This document shows, piece after piece, positions 50,557 through 60,043 of a DNA stretch of 64,000 bases. A model generated the notes under the pieces. It saw only the letters and a list, made by a program, of their open reading frames with translations. It did no database searches and was not told the DNA's origin. How positions within the stretch are numbered: position 1 is the stretch's first letter; the number at the start of each line of letters is the position of its first letter. The position numbers were made by a program, and so were the translations under genes. The stretch lies in assembly GCA_000961595.1 (NCBI GenBank), contig LADO01000013.1, forward strand, positions 35,309 to 99,308, written 5' to 3'. This DNA is from Peptococcaceae bacterium BRH_c4b. GTDB lineage: Bacteria > Bacillota > Desulfotomaculia > Desulfotomaculales > Desulfocucumaceae.

Positions 50557-51704
50557 TGGCAGATATTGAGCTTATCGCCACCGCCACATTCGGGCTGGAG
50601 TCGGTGGTCGCATATGAGCTAAAGAAATTGGGCTATGAAGATATAACTGTGGAAAATGCCAGGGTCACCTTTCGTGGGGACGAGAGCGCCATTTGCATGT
50701 CCAACCTGTGGCTGAGAGCCGCAGACAGGGTTCTTGTTAAGATGGGTGAGTTCAGGGCAACAACCTTTGAGGAATTGTTTCAGCAAACCAAGTCCCTGCC
50801 CTGGCCGGACTGGCTGCCGGAAAATGCCTGTTTTCCGGTGGAGGGAAAGTCAGTAAAATCGCAATTGCACAGCGTTCCCGACTGCCAGGCCATTGTTAAA
50901 AAAGCCGTGGTGGAAAAAATGAAAGAAAAATATAAAAGAGATTGGTTTGAGGAAACCGGCCCCCGCTATACCATCGAGGTAGCGCTGCTTAAGGATACTG
51001 TCACGCTAACCATCGACACAACCGGACCCGGCCTCCATAAAAGAGGCTACCGCAAGCTTTCCAGCCAGGCACCGCTCAAGGAAACACTGGCGGCAGGGAT
51101 GCTTTCCATAGTCCGCTGGTACCCGGACAGGGTTCTTATGGACCCCTGCTGCGGTTCAGGAACAATTCCCATAGAGGCAGCAATGATTGGCCAGAACATC
51201 GCTCCCGGGCTTGGCCGTAGTTTTACGGCGGAGTCCTGGCCTAATATTAACGGGGAGTACTGGAAAAAAGCCAGAAAAGAGGCCTATGGGTCTATAAACC
51301 CGGAAGCCCAATTGAAAATATATGGCACTGATATTGATGAAGAGGTATTAAGCCTGGCCCGCTATCACGCCAGGGAGGCCGGGGTGGAGGATGCCGTTCA
51401 TTTTCAGAGGATTCCCGTAGCTAATGTACGTACCAGCCATAAATACGGTTTCATTATAACAAATCCCCCTTATGGCCAGCGTATGGGCGAGATCCCGGCG
51501 GTGGAAAAGCTGTACAGGGAACTTGGTGCTCTGTATAATACCTTGGATACCTGGTCCTGTTTCGTCATAACCTCTTACGACAAGTTTGCCAAACTGTTTG
51601 GCAGGGCGGCGGACAAAAAGAGGAAGCTGTATAACGGCCGGGTAGAGTGCAACTATTATCAGTATTTAGGTCCGCGCCCCCCGCGCCGGGAAGCTAAAAA
51701 CTAA
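50556..51704 (+). CDS. THUMP-domain class I RNA methyltransferase (YpsC/RlmL-like)
   Basis: A 382-residue protein. N-terminal ferredoxin-like/THUMP region (residues ~1-155, IELIATATFGLESVVAYELK), then GLHKRGYRKLSSQAPLKETL, SAM motif I MDPCCGSGTIPIEAAMIG near residue 200 and catalytic IITNPPYGQRMG near residue 305 (NPPY, an N2-guanine or N6-adenine type). Family knowledge: methylates 23S rRNA guanine. Its start overlaps the PAS gene's stop, an unusual pairing. Confidence 0.92.
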   Translation: MADIELIATATFGLESVVAYELKKLGYEDITVENARVTFRGDESAICMSNLWLRAADRVLVKMGEFRATTFEELFQQTKSLPWPDWLPENACFPVEGKSVKSQLHSVPDCQAIVKKAVVEKMKEKYKRDWFEETGPRYTIEVALLKDTVTLTIDTTGPGLHKRGYRKLSSQAPLKETLAAGMLSIVRWYPDRVLMDPCCGSGTIPIEAAMIGQNIAPGLGRSFTAESWPNINGEYWKKARKEAYGSINPEAQLKIYGTDIDEEVLSLARYHAREAGVEDAVHFQRIPVANVRTSHKYGFIITNPPYGQRMGEIPAVEKLYRELGALYNTLDTWSCFVITSYDKFAKLFGRAADKKRKLYNGRVECNYYQYLGPRPPRREAKN

Positions 51705-51710
51705 TAGCTA

Positions 51711-52128
51711 CAGGCACTTACCCGCCAGACACTGAACATATTCACCATGATCGGCATGATCATGCTGGTGGGGCTGGTGACCAAAAACGCTATTTTGTTA
51801 GTGGACTTCACCAACACCCTGAGAAAGCGCGGCCTGGCGGTGAAGGACGCCCTGGTCCGGGCCGGCTCGGTGAGGTTGCGCCCGATACTTATGACCATCG
51901 TGGCCATGGTGATGGCCATGATGCCCCTGGCCGCAGGTTTATCCACCGGGTCGGAAATGAGGCGGGGAATGTCGGTGGCACTTATTGGGGGGCCTTATAT
52001 CCTCCACCGGCCTTACCCTGTTCGTGGTGCCGGTTATATACAGCCTGTTGGAGTCACTAAAGGACAGGGTGTTTAGATGGCGTGGGAAAAGCAATACAGA
52101 AGTGACAGAAAACCCCGGGCAGGTATAG
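51711..52128 (+). pseudogene. C-terminal remnant of an RND efflux transporter (AcrB/MdtB family)
   Basis: Six bases after the methylase stop the sequence enters mid-RND: LQALTRQTLNIFTMIGMIML, VGLVTKNAILLVDFTNTLRK, LRPILMTIVAMVMAMMPLAA. At a run of six G (about 51986-51992) the frame shifts; in the new frame GLISSTGLTLFVVPVIYSLL and ESLKDRVF continue the family sequence to TAG 52126-52128. Thus the first ~850 residues are deleted and the rest is frameshifted. A full pump gene is not in the window. Confidence 0.88.
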
Positions 52129-52168
52129 TTTGTTAAATATTAAGCACGATATTGAGCCTTAAACATGG

Positions 52169-52213
52169 TAAAACCACCTTATCTTACCAGTGGTAAGTAT
52201 AAGGTGGTTTTTT
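52169..52213 (+). terminator. Terminator after the RND remnant
   Basis: AAACCACCTTAT and ATAAGGTGGTTT with inner TTACCA/TGGTAA form a long stem followed by T7. Confidence 0.85.
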
Positions 52214-52256
52214 TACTGGTTTTGGGTTAATATTAAATTTATACATATTTTAATCA

Positions 52257-52376
52257 TTTATCTCGCTAACAGCCTGTAAGACCCCATCCTCGAAGATCAC
52301 TGTAAAGCTCGAACTAAGTTCGCTCTAAGGGTTCGGTAGGGGAATAACCCCTTCCGAACCCAAGGCTCACTTATAT
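52257..52376. repeat. Modular interspersed repeat, copy R5 (short middle)
   Basis: TTTATCTCGCTAACAGCCTG to CTTATAT in 120 bases. The left hairpin is partly deleted (GATCACTGTAAAGCTCG instead of the full CGGGGATCAACAGGCTG arm) and the variable middle is almost absent. Confidence 0.85.
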
Positions 52377-52489
52377 GAACAAGGAAAAGAAAATTATGTT
52401 AATTATGAATAATGGTCCATATTGAAACAATTTACCCAGTTTCATTTAAATATTATGATTAGTTGAAATAAGATTTGGGGTGGGAATTA

Positions 52490-54643
52490 TTGGCTAATTC
52501 AAGGCTTATAGCCATGAGTTTAATAATATTTACCCTGTTGTTAACGGGTTGCTCTTTCTTGCCCCAAAAGGCAGTTTATAAGCAAAACGGCATAAGTATG
52601 GTGAGCAGGGTTGAAGGGGAAAATCTGCTTTGCTATGCAGAGGGGAAATGGCAAAAACATTTCTGGTACGGCGTTAATCTCGGAGCCACAACACCGGGCC
52701 ACAGCCCGGGGGAATTAAGCCCCAACTATGATGATTACCTCCGCTGGTTCAGCGACATGGAAAGCCTCGGGGTGGATTTGGTGAGGATCTACACCATACT
52801 TCCACCGGACTTTTACAGGGCTTTGGCCTACCACAACGAATCTGCCAAAAGAAAATTATGGTTCATTCAGGGCATCTGGCCGCCGGAGGAGGAACTGATC
52901 AAGAAGCAGGATGCTTATCATGATTCCATAACAACCCAGTTCAACGAAGAAATATCTTTGGCCGTCCGGGCTGTATACGGCAGGGGAGAAATTTCCCCGC
53001 GCCAAGGACATGCCTGCGGCAGTTATACCGTTAATACAGCACCTTACCTGCTGGCGTGGATGGTTGGCTCGGAATGGGATCCGTTCATGGTACAGGCTAC
53101 CAATGAAAAAAACCGTGCCAGAAATAATTTTCGCGGCAAATATTTTGTAGCCGGGTCGCAGGCCGGAGCTTTTGATGCCTGGCTGGCCGCTGCTCTGGAG
53201 AATTTAGCCGTAGCTGAAGCGGAAACAGGCTGGCAGCACCCTGTGACTTTTGTCAATTGGGTGACCACCGATCCCCTGCAGCACACTGACGAGCCATTTC
53301 CAAGGGAGGATTTGGTGTCGGTGGACCCGACTCATATCGTTCCCACCAAGCTCTGGCAGGCAGGATATTTCGCTTCATATCATGTGTATCCTTACTATCC
53401 GGACAGCCTTGTTTACCAGCAGGATTACCGGCAATATATAAACAAAGACGGTGTCAGTGAGCCTTATGAGGGCTATGTCCGCCAGTTGAAAGATTACCAC
53501 CGGGGTATGCCCCTGGTGGTTGCGGAATTCGGAGTCCCTTCCTCCCGGGGTATGGCCCACCGGGGCACGCTGGGACGTAATCAGGGCATGCATACGGAGA
53601 AAGAGCAGGGTGATATGGATGTATCCATGTTCCGGGCGATAAAAGATGCAGGCGCTGCGGGGGCAATTCTTTTTTCCTGGCAGGATGAGTGGTTTAAATT
53701 TACCTGGAACACCCTGGATTTGGAGATTCCCGGAGAGAGACGGCCCATGTGGTTAAACAAGCTTACCAATGAAGAAAATTTCGGGCTTATTGCTGTTGAA
53801 CCCGGCGCCAGGACAAAGGTTTTTCTGGATGGTGACACCGGAGACTGGGATATCATCGACAAACCGGAAACAGTCATACTGGAGGATGGCAAGACTAAGC
53901 TTATGGTTAGCCATGATGAGGCCTATCTATACCTGGCCCTGCAGGCGACGAACGGTGACAATTGGAGAGATAAGGAAATATATTTGGGATTTGATACTGT
54001 GCCCGGTGGCAATATGCACGTGGCCGGCACTTCTATAACATTTTCACAGGGGACTGAATTTCTTCTGCATTTAAAAGTCCCCGGCCTTTCCGGGCTTGAG
54101 GTTGCCAGCGCTTACGACCAGCATACTTATCTTTACGGCTACCTGAACAAAATGATTCGCTGGGACTCTACCTGGGCCAGGGAGGATAACGGCGTCTTTT
54201 TGCCCTGGAAACTTAGTCTGAGCAAGGGATTGTATTTACCGGCGTCCAAACGGAAGATACCCTTTGACGAGATTACTGTAGGCAAGCTTATTAGCGGCAA
54301 CACCAACCCGGAGGCAAAGGATTTCAATAGCCTGGCGGATTATTACGCAGACGGGAAGGTTTTAGAAGTCCGCCTGCCCTGGATGATGCTGGGGTTTACT
54401 GATCCCAGCACCCACCAGGTATGGGCCTATCCATACAGAAAACAGTTAAAAGGTATGAGCAGCGTTTCCTCGCCCGGGATAAATATATTTTGTATATCCC
54501 AGGGGGATATACAAAATGAAGTCAAGCTAAAGCCAGCCCTTTTTTATAACTGGGACAACTGGGACGAGCCTTCTTACCACGAACGCAGGAAGGTGAGTTT
54601 TTATGTACTTCAAAATTATTTGCGCGTAGAGAAAAAATACTAA
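52490..54643 (+). CDS. Lipoprotein with glycoside-hydrolase-like TIM barrel and CBM9/DOMON-like domain
   Basis: About 717 residues from TTG 52490 (GGGGTGGG upstream). Signal peptide with lipobox LLLTGC near residue 22. Residues ~45-420 resemble a clan GH-A barrel (WYGVNLGATTPGHSPGELSP, DLVRIYTILPPDFY, PLVVAEFGVPSSRG with the Glu nucleophile-like VAEFG). Residues ~430-700 form a beta-sandwich resembling CBM9/DOMON (KVFLDGDTGDWD, SHDEAYLYLALQA, VLEVRLPWMMLGFTDPS). It is probably an extracellular membrane-anchored carbohydrate-active protein acting with the glycosyltransferase/exosortase genes downstream. No GH family can be assigned by eye. Confidence 0.72.
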   Translation: MANSRLIAMSLIIFTLLLTGCSFLPQKAVYKQNGISMVSRVEGENLLCYAEGKWQKHFWYGVNLGATTPGHSPGELSPNYDDYLRWFSDMESLGVDLVRIYTILPPDFYRALAYHNESAKRKLWFIQGIWPPEEELIKKQDAYHDSITTQFNEEISLAVRAVYGRGEISPRQGHACGSYTVNTAPYLLAWMVGSEWDPFMVQATNEKNRARNNFRGKYFVAGSQAGAFDAWLAAALENLAVAEAETGWQHPVTFVNWVTTDPLQHTDEPFPREDLVSVDPTHIVPTKLWQAGYFASYHVYPYYPDSLVYQQDYRQYINKDGVSEPYEGYVRQLKDYHRGMPLVVAEFGVPSSRGMAHRGTLGRNQGMHTEKEQGDMDVSMFRAIKDAGAAGAILFSWQDEWFKFTWNTLDLEIPGERRPMWLNKLTNEENFGLIAVEPGARTKVFLDGDTGDWDIIDKPETVILEDGKTKLMVSHDEAYLYLALQATNGDNWRDKEIYLGFDTVPGGNMHVAGTSITFSQGTEFLLHLKVPGLSGLEVASAYDQHTYLYGYLNKMIRWDSTWAREDNGVFLPWKLSLSKGLYLPASKRKIPFDEITVGKLISGNTNPEAKDFNSLADYYADGKVLEVRLPWMMLGFTDPSTHQVWAYPYRKQLKGMSSVSSPGINIFCISQGDIQNEVKLKPALFYNWDNWDEPSYHERRKVSFYVLQNYLRVEKKY

Positions 54644-54826
54644 TTTTGGGATTATTCATCAAATACACAAAAAATTTACGAAGAATTCACGATTATTCCT
54701 AATAAAGAGCTTGTAAAGGGCAGTATAATTGTTATTATATAATTAGGTAAAATATACCTATGTAATAGGACAAAAGGCTCAAATATTAAGCATTGTTTTC
54801 AAATGATTTAATTTGGAGGTCTGAAA

Positions 54827-55312
54827 ATGGAGAAAAAATTCGGCAGGGCTTTATTGGGCTATAACCCGGCAGAAGTTGCAAGCGAAATACAAAGAATTGA
54901 CGCTGAATACCGGCTGAAGGAAGGGACCCTGCAGGTTAAGATAACAGCAGCGGAGGAGGAATTGATTAGGTCAAGGGAAAGGATTGCCCAACTGGAAAAA
55001 CAGTTAAATACTTATATAGAGCGGGAGCACATCATTGCGGAGGTTATGATCACGGCAACAAATAATGCCTGTAGGATTGAAGAGGAAGCCCGGGAGAGAG
55101 CCCGGGCGATGGAGGAAAAGTCAGCTGAAGAACTGCGGGAAAAGGCCCGGGAGCTTGAATTTTTAAAGATGAAAGTAGAAAGATTTAAAACGGAATTCAA
55201 AGAGATACTGGATAAATATAAATTTTCACTTGAAGAAATGAAAGATCTGCCTAACGAAAAGACCTTTTCGCCTACTATAATCGTTACCGAGAGAAAATTT
55301 AACACCAATTAA
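54827..55312 (+). CDS. DivIVA-like coiled-coil protein
   Basis: A 161-residue cytoplasmic protein. N-terminal KKFGRALLGYNPAEVASEIQ resembles the lipid-binding DivIVA domain ('F.....GY...EV..FL..I'), then a long coiled coil (~25-140) rich in Glu/Arg (EELIRSRERIAQLEKQ, RIEEEARERARAMEEK). RBS GGAGG. It sits directly before the PTPS-membrane gene, whose N-terminus is also coiled coil, suggesting the two interact and localise the surface system. The 183-base gap in front may carry its promoter. Confidence 0.7.
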   Translation: MEKKFGRALLGYNPAEVASEIQRIDAEYRLKEGTLQVKITAAEEELIRSRERIAQLEKQLNTYIEREHIIAEVMITATNNACRIEEEARERARAMEEKSAEELREKARELEFLKMKVERFKTEFKEILDKYKFSLEEMKDLPNEKTFSPTIIVTERKFNTN

Positions 55313-55340
55313 CAACTGAGCATAACAAAAGGGGTGGGTT

Positions 55341-58300
55341 ATCATCCTTGACAAAAAGTACGGATCGGGTGACGATATCCACCAGGATGAAAACCTTAAA
55401 GAAAAATTTGCTGATATATTAGAAAAGATTGCAGTTAACAGGTTGATTATACAGCGGTTGACTGAGCTTATAGACGCCAGGGAGGAGTCTTTAAGTAATT
55501 TTGAAGCGGCTCTGACGGAAAGCAACAGCATAGCAGCGGGCATTGAGGAAAAAGCCCGGGCTGAAGCTGAAAAAACGCTGGCCACGGCCAGGGCGGCTGT
55601 GTGTTCGCAACAAGAGCAAATTGGCGTAATTGAACGGGAGATTGTCTCCCTGGAAAATGAGTACATTCTTTACAATAGATTAACCGGTAATGATCCAGTA
55701 GCAGTAACTATAAATTCCGGCGTTACACCCGCTGACGCACCCGGGCCGGGGCAAACTGCTGCAATAACCGGGACAGGCCCGGATGAAGCGGGCAAATCTT
55801 TATATACCATTAAACTGGTTTCCTTCCTTAATGCCAGGCATTTTGTTTCCTTCGGTCAAAAAGCCGGGCCTGTGCACGCCCATTCCTGGCAAATTCAAAT
55901 AGAAATAAAGGTGCCGTCGCTAAATCCCGAATTGGTGGCATTTACCAGTATTTTCAACTCCGTCAAACAGGTGCTTCAAACATACGAAAACACGGTGCTT
56001 AACCAAATTCCTCCCTTTAATAAAATCCAGCCCACAACAGAAAATATGGCCCTGTATTTCTTTAACCGCCTGGAGGATGTTCTGGCGGGTGGAGGTTTTG
56101 GACTGGGGAAGCTTACCGTCTGGGAAACACCCACCAGAGGGATAGAAGTAACCAGCCGTTATATTAAATTTGACGAAATGGATGAAAAGGAATTTAAGGA
56201 AGCTGATAGTACGGATCCAGAAAGGGAAATAGCAGCGACGGAGGAAGAGCCCGCACATGTCGCCATCGAAGAAAATAGTGGCTGGCAGACTGAGGCAGCG
56301 TCTGGGCAGATTCCGAAGAGCCAAAATACCGGGTCGGTGGCCCGGCGTAAATACCGGCCTGTATATTATCTTGCCGGGATATGTATTATCGCCCTGGTGG
56401 CTTTTGGGGCTTATTATAATATTCTGTTTTCGCCGGCGGACAGGCATTATCCCTGGGGCGTTGATACCTGGGGCCACCTTTATAAGGCGGAATTTTTATA
56501 TCAGGAAGTGCTGAAGGGCAATTACTACCCACAGTTCACCGAATACTGGTACAATGGCGGCCAGCCTTTCCGTTACTGGGCGCCGCTGCCCTATTACCTC
56601 TTGGCCGCGCTGCGTGCAGCTACAGGTGATATTTTTGTTGCGGGCAATTTATATCTATTTATATGTGCCCTTATCGGCGGACTTTTCTGGCTCCTTTTTG
56701 CCGGTAAAATGGGGCTGTGGCAGTCCGTTATGGCGGGAGTAATATGGGTGGTGTGGATTGACAATGTACGGGTGGCATTTTCGGAGGGTAATCTGCCCCG
56801 GGTTTTGGCCACTGCTTTGCTACCCCTGGTATTTATAGTTTTTCTAAATGTTTTAGAGAACAAGAAAGGAAGAACTGGAATTTTGGCTTTGGTGGGACTA
56901 ATACACCTGATTGTTTTGTGTCATGCAATGATTGCTGCGATTTATTGTCTGTGTTTAATGATGTTTTCATTATTTTTAGGGGTATTCCGGGGCTGCCGCA
57001 TGCGTGACTGCCTCCGTGGCCTGATTATCCTTACTGCCGGGGTTGCTACCGCAGCATGGTGGTTATTACCCAGCCTAAAAGGCGGGATAACGGGGTTGGA
57101 TGCGGAAGCCATGAAAAATGCAATCCAATTTATACCTTCCCAAATATCACTGGATCCGACATATCGTTTCAGCAACCGGGAGACATTTTACTGGGGAACA
57201 AGTTTGCTGTTATCTCTTTTCGTCACATTCATAACTTGGCGGGGAAAGCCTTCCTGGGCCAGGAGCCTTGCCCTGTGCGGCGTGATATTAATGTTGATTA
57301 CATTTCCGTTATTTCGTCTCTTATATATTATAATGCCTTTAAGTCACTTGCTTTGGCCCTTGCGGTTTTCTACTTTTGCAGCCATGGCAATGGTGGCTTC
57401 CTGTTTGACGTTTGACAGCCCGGAAATGCGTTTACGCCTGATAAAATTTGCCCTGCCTGTCAGGGTTCTGACATTCGGACTATTCCTGGTGCTGTTGGTT
57501 GACTGTTTGTTCTCGGTTCCTTTGCTAATTAATACCCGGGCAAGTTCTTTGGATCTGTTGCAAATTGCAGAGCGAATTAAAAGCGCCTCAGGCTGGCGGG
57601 TAGCGACAATTGATTTAAGTATGCTGGGCTCCACCCCGTCATTTCTATTCTCGGAAAGCGCTGGCCGGGAGCAGGTGTTCGGCTGGGCCTGGCAGGGCGC
57701 GGTGACATCCGGCAACATTATGCTTCTGAATACCGGTCTGGAGCAGCAGTATTATCCATTTTTGTTTAGATCATGTGTTAATCTTGGCGCTACAGATTTG
57801 ATCGTTAAAGATGATGTGGTGAGGGATCCCCGGGCCTTCAGTAATGCCGCCAGGCAGGCCGGATACAGACAAAGGGCGGTATTTACGGGGATTAGTCTCT
57901 GGCACGGTTATGACCGGCCCTATCTGGTTGCAAAGAAAAACATCTGCCTGGTGGTGGGTAAGTATGCCGGTAATATTGCCCTGCAATTTCCCGGTGTGGA
58001 AATGGGCGTTTCTCCTTATATAGAAGACTATTCCCCTGAGACGCTAGCGGAATATCCAATGGTTATTTATTCCGGAGCCCAATGGCGTTCCAAGGCGAAG
58101 GCTGAAAAAATAGTTGCGGAATATGCGGCGTCCGGTGGCCGGGTGTATATCGAACTTGCCGGTATGCCTTTAAATGTGCTGGCCAAACAGCCGGAATTCC
58201 TTGGTGTCTACGGTGAGGCGGTCAACCTGGAGGGGCGGTTGAAAATTTCCGGCCGGATGGGCAACATTCAACTGCAGTCTTTTTCCTCATCTATATCCAC

Positions 58301-58847
58301 CTGGAAATCATATGTTCCCATGGGGCTGGACGATGTGGAGATGGAGTTTAAATACTACGGGAACAGTGCTCCGGTTTACGGCTATAAAAAAGTCGGTGCA
58401 AGTAAAGTTTGGTTTCTGGGGGGAAGCATTCCCTATCACGCCTTGCTGACGGGAGATCTTGCAGCCGTAGGGCTGTTGGGGGATATTTTGGGTTTAAAAC
58501 CTGATTATAACGTATCCGGTATTATTCAGCTATTAAGTTACCGTACTACCGCTTCCGGTTATGTAATGACCGGCCATGCGGACAAGAACACGGAAGTAAT
58601 TGTACCGGTGGCCTTTATGGATGGAATAAAAGTTTTTGTGGATGGAAAACCCTGGGACGTTCAGAATTTTGAAAACCTCCTGCAGATCAACCTGCCGGCA
58701 GGCACGCACGAAATAACCATCTCCCTGTATAAAACACCTGTTTATTATTGGGGGGCAGCAATGTCAGTGGGTTCCCTTGGTTTTGTTCTGGTAATGGTAA
58801 TGGTTATTCATCTTTACCGAAGAAAAACAAATGAGGCGGCCGGATGA
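55341..58847 (+). CDS. PTPS-like domain fused to a GT-C-like membrane protein (exosortase-G system)
   Basis: First canonical in-frame start is TTG 55443 (1134 residues, numbering used here), but the frame is open and protein-like (LDKKYGSGDDIHQDENLKEK) back to ~55341, just behind a strong GGGGTGGG, so an ATC start near 55344 is possible. Residues 1-75: coiled coil. ~119-240: 6-pyruvoyl-tetrahydropterin synthase/QueD-like domain with Zn-type His residues (LNARHFV, HAHSW) and PTTENMALYFFNRL, but no catalytic Cys. ~305-700: many membrane spans of the PTPS-related family (WGVDTWGHLYKAEFLYQEVL). ~760-1090: extracytoplasmic beta/alpha part; final anchor 1100-1128. It probably handles a lipid-linked glycan; that role is inference. 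Confidence 0.78.
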   Translation: MILDKKYGSGDDIHQDENLKEKFADILEKIAVNRLIIQRLTELIDAREESLSNFEAALTESNSIAAGIEEKARAEAEKTLATARAAVCSQQEQIGVIEREIVSLENEYILYNRLTGNDPVAVTINSGVTPADAPGPGQTAAITGTGPDEAGKSLYTIKLVSFLNARHFVSFGQKAGPVHAHSWQIQIEIKVPSLNPELVAFTSIFNSVKQVLQTYENTVLNQIPPFNKIQPTTENMALYFFNRLEDVLAGGGFGLGKLTVWETPTRGIEVTSRYIKFDEMDEKEFKEADSTDPEREIAATEEEPAHVAIEENSGWQTEAASGQIPKSQNTGSVARRKYRPVYYLAGICIIALVAFGAYYNILFSPADRHYPWGVDTWGHLYKAEFLYQEVLKGNYYPQFTEYWYNGGQPFRYWAPLPYYLLAALRAATGDIFVAGNLYLFICALIGGLFWLLFAGKMGLWQSVMAGVIWVVWIDNVRVAFSEGNLPRVLATALLPLVFIVFLNVLENKKGRTGILALVGLIHLIVLCHAMIAAIYCLCLMMFSLFLGVFRGCRMRDCLRGLIILTAGVATAAWWLLPSLKGGITGLDAEAMKNAIQFIPSQISLDPTYRFSNRETFYWGTSLLLSLFVTFITWRGKPSWARSLALCGVILMLITFPLFRLLYIIMPLSHLLWPLRFSTFAAMAMVASCLTFDSPEMRLRLIKFALPVRVLTFGLFLVLLVDCLFSVPLLINTRASSLDLLQIAERIKSASGWRVATIDLSMLGSTPSFLFSESAGREQVFGWAWQGAVTSGNIMLLNTGLEQQYYPFLFRSCVNLGATDLIVKDDVVRDPRAFSNAARQAGYRQRAVFTGISLWHGYDRPYLVAKKNICLVVGKYAGNIALQFPGVEMGVSPYIEDYSPETLAEYPMVIYSGAQWRSKAKAEKIVAEYAASGGRVYIELAGMPLNVLAKQPEFLGVYGEAVNLEGRLKISGRMGNIQLQSFSSSISTWKSYVPMGLDDVEMEFKYYGNSAPVYGYKKVGASKVWFLGGSIPYHALLTGDLAAVGLLGDILGLKPDYNVSGIIQLLSYRTTASGYVMTGHADKNTEVIVPVAFMDGIKVFVDGKPWDVQNFENLLQINLPAGTHEITISLYKTPVYYWGAAMSVGSLGFVLVMVMVIHLYRRKTNEAAG

Positions 58848-60043
58848 AGATAATATTATGCTTAATAAGAGCTTTACTGGCAACTTTGCTTTTTTACTGT
58901 CTTTCCTCCTCCGCGTGGGCGGAAACACCGTTTGTACTGGACGGTAAATTCAACGACTGGGAAGGCAGGGCATCCCTTGATGATGTGCAGGGCGACGGCG
59001 GCGAGGGCGACGATTTTAAACTGATCTCCTGGGGAACAAATGAGAATGAACAAAAACTTTATTTTATGATTGAAAGATATACAACTGCCGATCCCGCTGT
59101 TGTTATAACCTGCCGGCTTTATTTTGACGTCAACAGCAATGGGAAATATGAGGACAGTATAGATAAATACGTAGAAATTGTATATAGCCCTGCCCGGGCG
59201 GACAGTGGGCTGGTGGAGGTGCAGATACGTACAATAAGCGGTAAACTGCTGGAAAATTACCGTGGCAACTGGGGCGAGGGTTATGCTGGAGGGGGAGAAA
59301 AATGCGAATTTGCCATGCCCATGTCCACCCTTGATATATACCCTGCCCAGCCGGTGAGATTTTATTTGTCTAATGCCGATAACCGGGGGGATCGTCTGCC
59401 CGGGCGGGGTGACAACCTGTGGGCGCCATTTCCCTCCCGGGTAAAAAAGTGGCAGGATACCGCCGTTATTTTTATGATCTGGCTAATTATAGTTATTATA
59501 CTGCGCCGTCACCGCATCTGGATTTTCTATTATGTATGGGCTGCGGTTGGCCTGACCTTTATATTAATTTTTCTTTTACGGGGTTCCCCACTGGAGCAGG
59601 GGCTGGAATATGTGGCGGGATTGGCAATACACAATATGTTAAGTTACTTTGATATAAAAACTTATATTTTTGATAAAGCACCCGGTACTCTTCTTGTTTT
59701 AATTGAAATTGACAACAGTTGGACCACTCTGGATATAGATATAGAAAACTCCGGCCTGCTGGAAATGTGTATATTTGCGGGACTGCTTCTTTTTTATCCC
59801 GCCTATGGCCGCAGGCAAAAGTTTTTATATGTTACGACGGGAATTGCCCTGGTTTATTTGATAAATATGTTGAGACTTGTGACTGTCATTATGTTGATTC
59901 ACTGGGGTGGGCGAAACATGATGTTCCTCGCGCATACGCTTTTCGGCAGGCTGGTTTTTTTTGTGTTGATAGTAGGTCTATATTGGCATGTTTTTACGCG
60001 GCCGTCTTTGAAAAAAAACAAGGAGAACGTTGAAAATGGGTGA
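58844..60043 (+). CDS. xrtG: XrtG-type exosortase with N-terminal CBM9/DOMON-like domain
   Basis: A 399-residue protein overlapping the PTPS gene by four bases. Signal peptide ends AWA-ET (~27). Residues ~30-190 form a CBM9/DOMON-like beta-sandwich (FVLDGKFNDWEGRASL, KLYFMIERYT, RFYLSNADNRGD). Membrane helices from ~205 carry the exosortase region: ENSGLLEMCIFAGLLLFYP, NMLRLVTVIM (Arg 344), and AHTLFGRLVFF (His 365). In exosortases the catalytic Cys normally stands just before the 'SG'; here that position is Asn 302 and a Cys occurs at 309. Family knowledge: XrtG is the Gram-positive exosortase linked with a dedicated GT2. Confidence 0.8.
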   Translation: MKIILCLIRALLATLLFYCLSSSAWAETPFVLDGKFNDWEGRASLDDVQGDGGEGDDFKLISWGTNENEQKLYFMIERYTTADPAVVITCRLYFDVNSNGKYEDSIDKYVEIVYSPARADSGLVEVQIRTISGKLLENYRGNWGEGYAGGGEKCEFAMPMSTLDIYPAQPVRFYLSNADNRGDRLPGRGDNLWAPFPSRVKKWQDTAVIFMIWLIIVIILRRHRIWIFYYVWAAVGLTFILIFLLRGSPLEQGLEYVAGLAIHNMLSYFDIKTYIFDKAPGTLLVLIEIDNSWTTLDIDIENSGLLEMCIFAGLLLFYPAYGRRQKFLYVTTGIALVYLINMLRLVTVIMLIHWGGRNMMFLAHTLFGRLVFFVLIVGLYWHVFTRPSLKKNKENVENG

